The notes under the pieces are model-generated. The model was given only the letters and a program-made list of their open reading frames with translations, did no database searches and was not told where the DNA came from. Both the position numbers and the translations under genes were made by a program. DNA of 5,179 nucleotides from Chloroflexota bacterium (GTDB taxonomy: Bacteria; Chloroflexota; Anaerolineae; B4-G1): assembly GCA_030596915.1 (NCBI GenBank), contig JAUVSX010000273.1, positions 1 through 5,179 on the forward strand, given 5' to 3'. Shown here piece by piece: positions 5,161 to 5,179 of this stretch (position 1 is its first letter; each line of letters begins with the position of its first letter).

Positions 5161-5179
5161 CACACGCTGAGACCTCGAC

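Overview
This is a GC-rich bacterial window with dense gene packing, ordinary Shine-Dalgarno sites and sigma70-like promoter boxes. It has the character of a heterotrophic environmental bacterium whose accessory gene set includes sulfatases and URO-D-like proteins. Such gene sets are common in Chloroflexota, Planctomycetota/PVC relatives and several sponge or soil candidate phyla. No taxonomic marker is present, so the phylum is an inference I would not press.

Layout. A leftward cluster fills positions 1-2388: a URO-D-superfamily protein (1330-2388), a RhaM/L-rhamnose mutarotase-family protein (962-1288) and a second URO-D-superfamily protein that runs off the left edge (1-913). The short gaps (about 40-50 nt) suggest a single operon. 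A 289-bp divergent control region (2389-2677) follows. It holds a good candidate promoter for each direction, a perfect 12-bp palindrome and a three-copy tandem array of a 13-bp element. A rightward type I (formylglycine) sulfatase occupies 2678-4156. It is followed by about 310 bp of apparently non-coding DNA with two consecutive large inverted repeats (4157-4465), a GNAT acetyltransferase (4466-5101), and a strong stem-loop with a TTGACA box at the right edge.

How the genes may work together. RhaM-type enzymes interconvert anomers of deoxy-sugars. Type I sulfatases remove sulfate from sugars and other esters. Some URO-D-fold proteins outside haem synthesis are cobalamin/corrinoid methyltransferases (MtaA/CmuA type). 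The divergent arrangement around shared putative operators suggests a co-regulated catabolic locus, possibly for a sulfated and/or O-methylated deoxy-sugar such as rhamnose or fucose. This is inference from context. The substrate, the regulator and the transporter are not in the window. The GNAT gene is separated by the inverted-repeat region and may be unrelated.
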